From: Rotaria socialis
Lineage: Eukaryota; Rotifera; Eurotatoria; Philodinida; Philodinidae
Assembly: GCA_905331475.1 (NCBI GenBank)
Contig: CAJNYU010003363.1
Span: 39,141 to 103,140, forward strand
Reading direction: 5' to 3'
DNA: 64,000 nt
The first letter of the stretch is position 1. Each line of letters begins with the position of its first letter. The notes beneath the pieces were generated by a model. It had not been told where the DNA came from, made no database searches, and saw nothing but the letters and a program-made list of their open reading frames with translations. Of the stretch, positions 12,521-29,097 are shown piece by piece. The position numbers were made by a program, and so were the translations under genes.

Positions 12521-12712
12521 CTTCAAAATCATTCACTATACCATGGTAGACGCAAACAGATCCCAACCTGTCTACAATAAACTTCTGGTATTTCGAAGAC
12601 TTCTTTCTCGAAATCAACGGAGAAAGACCCTTGAAAGTCTTTTTAATTCATTACCTCCCATCTGAGGGAGTAGCTGTCTGATTCGAGTTCGAATATAAGT
12701 GGAGAAAAAAAA

Positions 12713-12760
12713 AGTTAAACTAAAACTAAATCTAGGAATAGATTTAGTTTTAATTTAACT
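12713..12760. repeat. Near-perfect 22-bp hairpin with 4-nt loop
   Basis: Arms 12713-12734 and 12739-12760 are reverse complements with one mismatch, around a GGAA loop. The composition is A/T only in the arms apart from a few C/G. It may be a small foldback or a structured transcript element; no neighbouring gene explains it. Confidence 0.8.
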
Positions 12761-12850
12761 TTCCGATATATGCGACATATTAATACATATATACCCTTCG
12801 CTCGCACCCACATTTGAGCACTCCTCCATAGTATCCATCACCCACACCCT

Positions 12851-13418
12851 CGGTGCCCCAGAGGGGCACCACTCACGACTAGCCGCCTCCACTAGTTTCG
12901 TTGTATATATGCGGTGAACGTGATCCTTTTAAACACTGCATGATTGATTGAAAGCTTCGCTTCATTCATTATATAATTATTAGATGAAAACAAAGAGAAT
13001 TTTCAGGAAACCCGAAAAGAACTGTTATGGGACTAATTTAATTCAGTTTCATCTACATATGAAAAAAATTACTCACAATTTTGAGAAGAATAAGACAAGA
13101 TTCCTGAGTACTTGGACAGTTTGCGAACGTTCGTAGATGCGCTAATCTAGAATTCTACGTGCTACAATACAAGTTGGCATATCAAGTATAAACTGAAGAC
13201 TTCGAAAAAAGCCTTCAACAACTTAGTGGTTTATACACAAAATACAGACATGTAGTTATGTTCAACTGTTTGTTGAAAGGGACCTTAGTGGAGCATTTTC
13301 CAAAACCATGTTTGTTCAAATAATCAAATTTTCGTACACAATGAAACAAGGATGTATCCAGGTGACCAGCTAGTCGTTCGTCGGCGCCCCTCTGGGACGC
13401 TAATCACGAATAACCGTT
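12851..13418. repeat. Pair of related GC-rich palindromes ~500 bp apart
   Basis: GGTGCCCC-AGA-GGGGCACC forms a perfect hairpin at 12852-12870 and continues into ACTCACGACTAGCCG. At 13370-13418 a related sequence appears inverted (CTAGTCGT...GCGCCCCTCTGGG) and then continues into a diverged direct copy (TAATCACGAATAACCG). The two sites could be the ends of a ~560-bp inverted-repeat element or two copies of one palindromic unit. Confidence 0.5.
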
Positions 13419-14275
13419 GCCAAATTAAGAATCAACTTCACCGCAAGATGCCTATACCCGATGCGTAATAAAATCCAATATAAGCATACGATATATATAT
13501 ATACCACTATCAACATCATCGAATGACATCCTTAAAAAGTTTGCCGACAAAGAATTCCTATCACGAAAATACGATGATCTAAACAGCTCCTAATGCAATT
13601 ATAAACTAGCTTGAACTATGAAAGATTATTAAGCATTTAATAATCGATCCAGCGACAGCCACTACCTTATTTGAATCAACTTTATTTATTTGTTTAGGAT
13701 CATAACTACTAATAACGTCGTTGCGGTATTCCTAAACGCTTTCGAAATACCAGTCACTCGTCAGTTGCTGATCATTTAGTTTTACTTTTTGAAAAAGCTC
13801 ATGTGTTCATTCTGTGCCACTCTCTTTGTTTATCAAAACGATGACACAATGTTTTTGAAAAACTACACTTAAAATCGAATGACTCCACGTCAAAAACTTT
13901 CGGTCAAACTTTAAACAAAGTCATTTTTTCCTAAAAAACTCTCTTTCTCTCCCTAAAAAAAGGTAGAAAGTGAAACTTCAAAAATCTGACCTCCAATTCG
14001 ACTCCCTCGAGCCCGACTGCATCTGATCAAACTTTACAAGGAAAACTATTTTCTCGAAAAATTGTTTTTTCACTAAAAAAGTTGAGGATCATAAACTCTA
14101 AAAATGTCACTCCAGATTACAGTTCTCCGACCCCAATTATGTTCGGTCAAACCTATCCCTACAGGATATTGTTTAGGGTTAGTTAAGCTTATGCATCTGT
14201 TTTTCTATTGGACGAGCGAACGAACAGACGAACGAATACATTTAACTCGTTTTTCGTAATACCCTCCTTTCAGTA

Positions 14276-14544
14276 GAGGGAACGAATGTAATAAAATTGA
14301 CCGAAAGAAAAAACGTCGAAAGTAAAAAATGTCGAAAGAAAAAATGTCGAAAATGCTATAGATAGAGTATAAAACCAGTTTTTCAACAATCCTATATGGA
14401 CAATCTGTAGAAGTATTCATCGTTGTACTTTTAAATGGACAGCGTATCCTCAAACTCGATTTATAGCACTTTCGACTATTTTTTTCGACATTTTTTACTT
14501 TCGACGTTTTTTCTTTCGGCCAATTCTATTACAGCCGAGGGAAC
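14276..14544. mobile_element. MITE-like element with ~75-bp TIRs and 8-bp target duplication
   Basis: The left arm (about 14284-14361) and right arm (about 14460-14536) are near-perfect reverse complements, both built of TGTAATA, ACCGAAAG and repeated GTCGAAAGTAAAAAAT-like words. The 8-mer GAGGGAAC flanks both sides (14276-14283 and 14537-14544) and looks like a target-site duplication of hAT-like length. The element proper is 253 bp with about 100 bp between arms and no coding capacity, so it would need a transposase supplied elsewhere. Confidence 0.75.
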
Positions 14545-14826
14545 TACAACTTGCATTTCAATTCCGACAAATATATTCAAGCCACAATAGATTTATTCGA
14601 ACGGCTGTGAAATGATTTCAAATTAGAAAATAGAACAATGTGACGAATTTGTTTACTGAAGATAATGACTTCATCTATTTGTCGCATTGATTTTTGTCTA
14701 ACTTTACCTTCTTTTCTCAATAAGTACTACGCGTGAAGTATGATGTGTTTAAACTGTACCCATGTTTGTAAAACAAGATTGGCAAGAAGTGTTGTAATAT
14801 ATATATATATATACTCGCTGAGAGCA

Positions 14827-15140
14827 TACCCAGGTCGATCAAAACGGACCACCGTAAACCGGCGTGACATTACCTTAAACGGTCGTTTTTGCATCATATT
14901 CCGTCGTAAAACGGCCGTTTTAAGCCGAATTAAGGCGTTTTAATAGGGGCAGTATTACGGCCATACACGGACACCGTATATCAGCCGTAAAACCTTGTAA
15001 AGCCGGCGTAATGTTATCGTATTCTATAGAACATACGGCCGTATTACTGCGCCTGTTATACGGGGAAAAGACGGCACGTAAAACGGGCCGTATTTGTATC
15101 GTATACGACCGTTTACTGATCGTTTCCTTCGACCAGGGTA
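14827..15140 (+). mobile_element. Complete inverted-repeat element of the TACCCAGGTCGA family
   Basis: TACCCAGGTCGA at 14827-14838 is matched by TCGACCAGGGTA at 15129-15140, an inverted repeat with one mismatch. If TA is the duplicated target, the element is 310 bp. The interior is filled with ACGGCCGT, CCGTAAA and TACGACCGT words, many of them palindromic, and it aligns in part with the truncated copy at 3924. It has no protein-coding capacity. The family type is unknown to me; a TA target would fit Tc1/mariner-like MITEs, but the terminus itself is not one I recognise. Confidence 0.65.
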
Positions 15141-15851
15141 TCCTCGTTTACAAGCATCTCGAAATACTAAAGCATATAATTACGCCATACAAGTAGTAAA
15201 TATATATCACTTACCAATAAAGATAATCAACTACCGCCATCTATATAGAAATATATCATACTTTTTATATATCATCGTATAAAAACCCAGTGATTTTTAA
15301 TTAGAAATATATTTATTCATATTATATGTGGGCATTAAATTAGTTTAACAGGTGCCCATTTTGATTGGTGAGAGTTATTAGTAAGAACAAGTGGTCATGA
15401 TCTATTTTTAGTAATTCAGTAGTAGTAAGAATTCTTTTGGCTAATAACCCATTTCATTGTTTGCTCTTGCTCTATTGTCTTAAATAATTCCAATCAATTC
15501 AGTCTCATGCCATTATTTCCTATAGTTTTTCTTCTGACTGCCCATCTTATTGATGGTAAAAGCACACAATTTCTTGATAAAGAAGTGTTTATAATCTGAA
15601 ACGAAACTACTTTACCGTCACCCGAACTTATCCTATAAATTAAAAACATTTAATGACAGATTTTTAAGTATATTTATTTTGCTATCGATCTGTAGAAAGA
15701 GTGCAAGCGACGAATGAGAAAAGGAAGAATGCATGATGTCATCGCTAATGAATTGCATCATCCACTTTTGTCATGGTCGTTTTGCACAAGACATAAAGCA
15801 TTGATATATATATACCAAATCATTTTTCTGTAGTTTCATTTAGAATCAATA
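15141..15851. other. Upstream flank of EPRS
   Basis: AT-rich, with no exon encoding a GST-like domain that could be joined to EPRS. A small frame at 15508-15600 starts with a signal-peptide-like hydrophobic run after ATG (30 codons) but has no family signature. A pyrimidine tract ending in TAG just before 15834 may mark a 5' UTR intron of EPRS. Confidence 0.4.
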
Positions 15852-21838
<5,987 letters not shown>

Positions 21839-21978
21839 ATTCAGAAGAAAAAAATGAGACAAAACCTTTTTCTCGTTAATCAGAATGTAATCATTTAACG
21901 TTTTCATACATTTATGTCTAATCTTGTTGTTGAAGTTTCAGGTGTTTGTTTTACATTTAATGCAACAAAATATACGAC

Positions 21979-21984
21979 AATAAA
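21979..21984 (+). terminator. Candidate poly(A) signal of EPRS
   Basis: AATAAA about 140 nt after the EPRS stop codon, the first such hexamer on this strand downstream. Confidence 0.5.
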
Positions 21985-23575
21985 AATAAGAAGATTTATC
22001 TTTCAAGAAAAAGAAACAACATCACCTCTAGTCTTTCAGTCTTGTCAATCGTAGATTATTTTAAATTGACATGTGACCTAGATACGATGCGCTTAATCTT
22101 TTATGTAAGAATAAGTCTGATGACTTGAACTATTTTTATGTTAGATACACTCAAACTTGAAGACTAATCTAAAAAAAACAAATTTCCCATGTTGCGAATA
22201 CCGGATCATTTGTTTGCAGTGAACCGCGGTATTTATCCTTCCTGCGGTAAATTACATTGATATGGGAACCGGGAACCGGGCCGGTAAAACCGGTGGTATT
22301 TTGTGCGTGTCTATCGCATGTAAAAGTAAAAAAACAGGATGTTCAAAGTAGCTTAACTGATGATTTGAAATACTTTTTCTGTCAAAGACGAATCGGTTAA
22401 CCGTGGTATTAATCAAAACCGGTGGTTTGCCGCGGTAAATTTTCACTGATGGGAGCTGGTAAGCCCGCAGTTAACCGCCAATTTTCATGCAGTTTTTATT
22501 ACATGGGTTACTTATGTCGGTTAGAAAGTAACATTGTCGAACGTAGGACGCCATGTAGACGTTTTTCTATAAAACAGCTTTTATTTAAAAAATTCAAATA
22601 ATGAAAAAGATTTTTTTGTTATACAAAATAAGGCTAGTAGCTTGAGAAAGATGGTCAGTGATTCATTGTTGTGTAGAAACTACTCAAAGAGCTTGTTCTT
22701 TCATTAAACTTAGCAATCCAAGGCTGTTTGAATGGAAAGATTGATAATTAATATTGCATATGGCTTTGTTTTGTGTCAAATGAATGGATTCCTTTTTGCG
22801 TGTCTTCTAATGACTAGACAAGAGTGAGAATAATTAAAGGAAATTTTTTATTTGAGTGGCAAATTCCAACATCTCTACTTTATATTCAATGCAGATAAAG
22901 TCTAGAATAGCTTTCATAGCTATCTATTCTTTCGGATCAGTTTATTACCAATCCAAAAGACTTATCTTTTTTGAGATTAAATTAGTAATCACATAATTAT
23001 TTTGATAAATTATTGAGAAAGTAATTTTGAGATTGATCAATAGAATTATTTATTTCGTCTATTCAACTGCACTTATTATTTTGATATAGAGAAAGAGATT
23101 ATCTTCCAGCTCACGCATTAAAAGATTGGAGTATTTCCGTTACAATATCTATGATATTTAATTAAAACTGTCATGCATTCATTTTATTTTTCTAAGATTG
23201 AATTCGATTATCAATCTATCAAGATTCGCTGAGCTTTCTGAATGAACGCATGAATATTTTTGCTATTAAACATATGGAATAAATTCCCTCATTAATATTG
23301 AAAATCATTATACAACGTCAAGAAGAAGAAAAAATATGACAGAATGTTCACATTCTTTATTTTTAAACGTAACCTACTCTTTCATTTTTTTTTCTTCTTT
23401 TTCATCATCCGAAAATAGCTAGCTATCTCATTATATCTATTCATTCGATAAATCCAACATAAGTGCTCTTGTATAAATGAATAATAAACCATCTGTATGC
23501 ATATTGTTCTAATTTACTTCCATTCTCATCATCTAATTAGCTGCTAAAAAAAAAATACAAACATACACATTTGCG
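21985..23575. other. Convergent intergenic region EPRS / HEY
   Basis: The two genes face each other here. Apart from a CGGT-rich island at 22195-22492, the region is AT-rich without supportable exons. Confidence 0.6.
22195..22492. repeat. CGGT-rich repeat island
   Basis: Words such as AACCGCGGTA, ACCGGTGGTATT and GCGGTAAATT recur. A segment at about 22241-22275 (TGCGGTAAATT, then TGAT, then GGGA) is repeated in the same orientation at 22427-22460. The style matches the motif-filled islands upstream of EPRS, but the words differ and no TACCCAGGTCGA terminus is present. It is probably a non-autonomous element or its remnant. Confidence 0.45.
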
Positions 23576-23581
23576 TTTATT
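23576..23581 (-). terminator. Candidate poly(A) signal of the HEY gene
   Basis: AATAAA on the minus strand about 200 nt beyond the HEY stop codon. Chance occurrence is possible in this AT-rich flank. Confidence 0.35.
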
Positions 23582-23783
23582 TCTCTATAAACACACATTA
23601 TTTCTTTTCTTTTCCCTTCTTTTTATAGCTAATAATAATCTGATATCGACTTAAAACGAAGCCAAAAACACACGCATACACACGAGAGAGAAGCATTAAT
23701 CTCTAGTGAGCAATTTTTTTTATAGCACTTATACTTCACGCATAATACATCAACACAGTAGAGCAAAAAAACGAAAGAATCAA

Positions 23784-25517
23784 TTAAATACATGATGATG
23801 ACGTTGACGACGTTGGCGGTAATTGACACGATGACTCAATAGGTGGTCGTTGGTAATGATGCAGATGAAAATTTGGAGTAGTTTGATGATGATATCCAAT
23901 TGTTGGAGATGAATAAGATGACAAAGGTGGTGTTGCAAAAGCACTTGGTGTTTGTTGATGCAACATTGGCCATGATTGATGTGATGATGACGATGGACTT
24001 ATACTTCGTTCAGTGAAACATTCAAGATGTGATAGAAGACGTAAACGTAATGGATGTTGAATATCAAAACCTTCCACTGAAATTAAATAACGAGATATTT
24101 CATCGACGCATTCACGAAAGCCACTCGCATGTGCATCAAACATAGGCCATGATTGGCAAAGACTATTTGAGTCTATAATTTGGAGAGAGAGAAAAAATAG
24201 AAGAAAGCTTCTATTTTGAAATAAAAACAAAACATACCTGCATTTATTTGTTGTAATGAACGAAGATGATCAACGGTCATTTGTAAAATTTCAGCTTTTT
24301 CAAGTTTAGTTGAACCTTCTTTTGATATTGCTTGTGGTACTAGCCTTCGTAATTCTGTAAGACAGTGATTTATTCTATCACGACGACGTTTTTCAATCAC
24401 ACCACGACGTTTCTTTCGACTGTTTACATGTTCATGGTCGTATTCATAATCTCTTGGACTTAAACTTGAACTAGATTAAGAAAAAAGACAAAAATAACAT
24501 TTATTGATTTCTGCGTAGCTTCCAAATTGCGTCCGAAAATTAAGCCAATTAAGAAAAAAAAAACGGTCGCAATTTGGAATGAAAAATTTTATGCTGATCT
24601 CATTTTTTATTCGATTCCAAATTGCGACCACTTTTTAATTGAAAAACATTATTGAAAAGACTACAGAAAAGTATTACTCATCGGTACTATTTTTACTATC
24701 TTTTATAATGCGGATGTAGCGATGAGAAATAGCACGCGAAACGTTTTGAACGTTTTCTGACAACTTCAGTTCATAATTATGGTTTTCATCATTTTATTTT
24801 TTTTATTACATTATTTTTCAACGCGCTAGAACGAGAGCATCATTTATTAGTGCAGATATAAATTGATGCATTGTTCTTATTTTCTCGCTTTAAACGAAAT
24901 GAATAGTTATTGTATAGAAGAGCCTTTTCATCTTTTTCGGTAGTTGACCAAGTAACGTTCGTATTCATTGTATGATATTCATTAGCACTCTTTTTTTTTC
25001 ACGCTTATATATCAACATTGTCCTTACAGTACAACTCATCATTATATATATATATATATATATATAGATAACTAATCAATTAAAAGTGGTCGCAATTTGG
25101 AATCGAATAAAAAATGAGATCAACATAAAGTTCTTCATTCCAAATTGCGACCACTTTTTCTTAATTGGCTTCATTTTCTGTCCCAATTCGACCATAGCCG
25201 ATTTCTCCGGTTTCCTTCTTTCATTCGTAGGTGTAATTTTCTTTCCTGTAACCTTCACCAAAAGAAATAACGTAATTTGCAGATTCTTCAATATAAAAAT
25301 AACTCTTTTCTAAATGGAATTTTTGTTTTATTATAATTACTTTTACAACTGACAAAAGCATTACTAAAGAAAATTTTCAGGAGACTCTCATTTCCGTAAA
25401 AAGAAGAAAGAGAAAACTTATGCTAGACATCTTTTTTTTTTGAAAAAGAAAATATACTTACTCGACGAATTCATCATCAGAATCACCACCACTTTCGTAT
25501 GTATTAACTCGTTTCAT
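23784..25517 (-). CDS. HEY: HEY-type bHLH-Orange transcriptional repressor
   Basis: Exons are 25462-25517, 24238-24470 and 23784-24172 (678 nt, 225 aa), with phases that agree. The bHLH domain (about residues 36-93) has the basic region [13 protein letters not shown] with glycine where Hes proteins carry proline, the mark of the Hey/Herp class, followed by [15 protein letters not shown]. The Orange domain (about 106-150) contains [18 protein letters not shown]. Near the C-terminus YQRP (about 203-206) may be a remnant of the YRPW co-repressor motif; the WRPW of Hes is absent. Hey proteins act in the nucleus as Notch-induced repressors in other animals; that role here is inferred. Intron 1 (991 nt) carries a foldback element. 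The start is the first ATG of exon 1, after an AT-rich leader. Confidence 0.9.
24520..25196. mobile_element. Foldback element with ~100-120-bp arms in HEY intron 1
   Basis: The sequence at about 24520-24640 reappears inverted at about 25077-25196 with very high identity over the inner 100 bp. Each arm is itself a smaller palindrome: GGTCGCAATTTGGAAT faces ATTCCAAATTGCGACC within about 50 bp. The 430-bp centre has a (TA)n run and no coding frame. The element lies wholly within intron 1, so splicing should remove it. It is a foldback or MITE; the target duplication was not resolved. Confidence 0.7.
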
Positions 25518-27352
25518 GATTTGAATCAGATCGATAAATGATGGTCAAGATTATCTTTTTCCTCTATTTTCCCCTTCTTTTCTCTTGTGTTCTCTCTAGC
25601 CAATCATCGTACGCCTTATTATGTACAGTCTAATTGCTCTCTAAAGAGGCAGAATGAGAAGATGAAGGTCGAGTTATTAAGGTAGCTTATCGCTCTTTAT
25701 TATCATTGTATATTTGAAGATCACTTCAATAAGAGAATAAAAGTGCCGCACATTTTTACTTGCAGTTATCATTGGAATTAAATTCTTTGAAATTATACAC
25801 ACGCATGCATTTGAGAAACATGAACATACCGTATTGTTCTTTCTTTCCGGATAGAGGAAGTAGAGGATGATGATGATGATGATAAAAATCACTTCAACGC
25901 TTTTTTTCTTCTTTTTCTTCTCTTGTACACGTGCCGACTACCTTTAATGGACACAAAACTCTTTACACTCAGTTGATTGGAATTGAAGACTTTCATTTAC
26001 CAAAGTGTCTCTTTATGTATTCGTAGCAATCATAAAAAGAAGAAAATATTATTTGTTTTATATAGCCTATAATCATTGTTCATCAAACGTGCGGCAAGAT
26101 TGAAACAGAAAATCTATCACCAGCTGTGATCTATATTCCTTTTCTTTCTTTTTGTTTTCTTTTTATATATTTTAACATAATCTCTTGTTTCATTTCATCG
26201 CCCATAGTTTCATTTTTATCATAAATCAAATCAGAATTCTAATTTTGCTCTCATGAACAAGTGCATATTAATACGTGTTGACGGTCAATGACGATTTTCC
26301 AAGCGACTGTTAAGGAGAAAAACGAATAAGCAATAGAATCGTTATGGTGGTTGTCCTCGGACTTTTTTCTCATCAATCGAATAACCGAAGAGATTGTAAA
26401 TATAACGATGAGATGACTCGAGAATATAATGATTGACTAGATCTTAGCTATATTAAGAAAACGACTATATATTTATTCCAATAGTTCCATGCATATTTTG
26501 GAAAATTATACATAAAAGTAAAGTGACAAAAAACAGATATCGCTATTTTACATTTAGTTACTAAAAAGTTAAATTCTTCTATAACCGGATGTCATTATTT
26601 GAAGGAAAAAAAAATGAAGACATTAATAAAACATCGTTCTACCTGAGAAGCAAAGCTAAGAAAGAAATAGAGAGCCTTTAGGGCATTGAGAGAAGAAGAA
26701 GAAGAAGAAAAGGATCAGATGAAAACTTTTGATGTTGCGGATGACGTTAAAGGAAAGTTTTAAATTTCTTGCAGGTGCATATAAAAATAACCGAAAGCAT
26801 CATGACAACATACATAAAGAAAAAAAATGCAACTGTTATCTAGACTATGTTTCTAAGTTTTTCTTTCCTATCTGATCAAAAATAAAAGGCATGAAAAGAA
26901 AGCAGAAAACAAGACTAGACATATGGAGAAAAGGAAACAGGCGTATTGTTACAAATGACAAAAATTGATGCAGACTCTCATTGCTTCTCTTTTTTTTTCT
27001 TTGTATTTTATATTTTGATCTCGGGTGGCTTCAAAGGCAAAGTTTCTCCCGGCGATTTATTCATTCATATAATCATTTCTTGTTCGTTCATTCAACGCGG
27101 TCCTTCCTGTTTTCTGTACTTCCATTATAAACTTGTACTCAATGTTTGAAGAGCGCTTTCTTTGGAAAAATCATTATAGTCTGGTGTGCTTCATCCGTTT
27201 GTTAGTTTTAGCTTTTCCTAATCACATCATTTTCTTTGTGTTGTTGAAAAAGCATGACAACCCTGAAGGAATAGAAACAAGATTAATACATATATATGTA
27301 TATATATATATTTTAATTTTTTGTTCATCGTAGAAGAATTATATTATGTTCG
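25518..27352. other. Divergent intergenic region HEY / GPCR
   Basis: HEY runs leftward and the GPCR rightward from here, so both promoters should lie in these 1.8 kb. I see no certain core promoter; there is a GATGATGATG run near 25867, an AGA-trinucleotide run near 26695 and TATATA tracts just before the GPCR. No coding exon is supported. Confidence 0.5.
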
Positions 27353-28745
27353 ATGAGCATTCATCAGGAATCTTTTTATATATCAATTCCGAATTTAACG
27401 ATACAGTCAAATGATACTGCAAGTACACTACCATCCACTACACTTCCTAGACAAATTTTTGTTGTACTATTTCCATGTATGGCTTTAACTGGTGTTATAT
27501 GCAATACACTAGTATTTGTGATCATGCGACGTCGGCGTATGTCTCATCTTTCAACATGCTACTATATGGGAATATTAGCCATAGTTGATACCAGTGTCCT
27601 ACTTCTCGGCTTGTCTGTAATGTGGCTTTATTTACTAAATCGATCATGGTCATTATTATTAAAATCAACATTTGTTTGTAAACTTCTTTCACTTTTATTT
27701 TATACGGTATGCGATGTTAGCGTTTGGCTTGTTTGCATGATGTCTGTCGATCGTTGCATAGCTGTAACACGGCCACTCCATGCTAGTTCAATATGTACAG
27801 TACGACGTGCACAAATATGTGTCTTAATTCTTGTTATATCTATTTTATTAATTAATATGCAATTTTTATTTACACACTATTTATCGAGTGAAAATGATTG
27901 TACGTATCATCAACGTTATGAATTTTTTATCGAACATATTTGGCCATGGATAGATGCAGCTGTCTATTCTGCGTTACCATTTATATTATTATTAACAATG
28001 AATTCAATTATTGTACATAGTTTATTTCAAGCACGACGTTCAACATCAAATTTACAAATTCATCAATCTCTAACAACACGACAAAAAAATAAATTGTCAA
28101 CTTCAATGTCACGAAAGTTAACAACAATGCTTTTAGCTGTAACATTTTTTTTTCTATTAAGTTCATTTCCAATGGTTTGCTTACAAATTTATACGAATAT
28201 ACAAAAAAATAATCAATATAATCAAATGTTTGCACAACATTATCTTAAACCATTATGTGAAACATTACAATATTCAAATCATTGTGTAAGTTCTTATACA
28301 TTATTTTTTTCCTCCATAAAATAAAAGATTAATAATTTCAATTGTTATTTGTTTCTGTTTTTAGATCAATTTTTTTCTTTATGCTATAACCGGTAAAGCA
28401 TTTCGTCATGAACTAAAACGATTGTTTCGTAGTATTGCCGTTAAAATGCATCTATCAAAAGATACAGTACAAAAGGTCGGCGAACGTCGAACGACAGCGT
28501 TTAATATTAATTATTTAGCTGGTGAAAATGACTTTGAACAACGATTGAAACAAACGAGATTAACTCCCATGGCTCTTCAATTTCTTCAATGTCGACAATC
28601 AATCGATTTAGTACATAGTAATAGTAGTATCATTCATCAACATGTTCGACAGAAACAACAACAACAACAACTATTACAGCCTCAAAGTACTTGTAAAACA
28701 ATGAATGATGTAACATATTATTTTCAAAGAATATCAAATGTTTGA
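27353..28745 (+). CDS. Class-A (rhodopsin family) GPCR, neuropeptide-receptor-like
   Basis: Exons are 27353-28285 and 28365-28745 (437 aa). Seven hydrophobic segments follow an N-terminus with two N-glycosylation sites (N-L-T at 14, N-D-T at 20). TM1 has GVICNTLVF. TM3 ends in DRC (about 133-135) in place of DRY. Cys109 and a cysteine in the second extracellular loop (SSENDC) can form the usual disulfide. TM7 has INFFLYAITG, a variant of NPxxY with F at the proline position, and it starts the second exon. The C-tail is long with a polyglutamine run. The layout recalls FMRFamide-type peptide receptors of invertebrates, but the ligand cannot be read from sequence. TM4 lacks the usual tryptophan and TM6 lacks CWxP, as in many divergent rotifer receptors. 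Confidence 0.88.
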
Positions 28746-29097
28746 TGATTTTGTACATTTACACTTATGCCCTCATTTCTAACATTATTGTAAACCTGAC
28801 CTATTTATTTAATTTAATTTATTTATTTATTTATTTATTTTTGTTTGAAATATACATATATATACTTTTCTTTCTTGGACAAAATGACATCATACATGTA
28901 GATCACGTCATACTTTGTCTTTAGTTTTAAAAAGTGAACTTTGATAATGAGAAGAAATGTGAAGATAAGAAATATTTTCATACTAAGAACAACATCATAT
29001 GCACGGTTGTTTTGATGAAATGTGTGCTGTTATCTCATTCCATATAAATTTTTAGACCTTTTTTCTTATAGAAAAGTTTCATTTGAATGAAATAGCT
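28746..29097. other. GPCR / MFSD8 spacer
   Basis: About 350 nt holding the GPCR 3' flank with a (TTTA)n run near 28800-28835 and the MFSD8 5' flank. A TTTCTTATAG site just before 29071 could be the end of a 5' UTR intron of the transporter. Confidence 0.5.

Larger units (their letters stand above)
12521..14275. other. Non-coding stretch
   Basis: Apart from the 22-bp hairpin and the palindrome pair, nothing coding is visible. Reading frames are short on both strands. Confidence 0.5.

Noticed and set aside
11914..12617. Overlapping 102- and 132-codon frames on the minus strand
   Set aside because: They fall in the CCGGAA-rich island; frames are open on both strands because of word composition, with no recognisable domain.
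12661..12712. Possible tRNA T-arm like GATTCGAGTTCGAATA
   Set aside because: No acceptor stem, anticodon arm or A box could be placed around it.
15508..15600. 30-codon frame with a signal-peptide-like start upstream of EPRS
   Set aside because: Too short, no homology, no clear splice partner.
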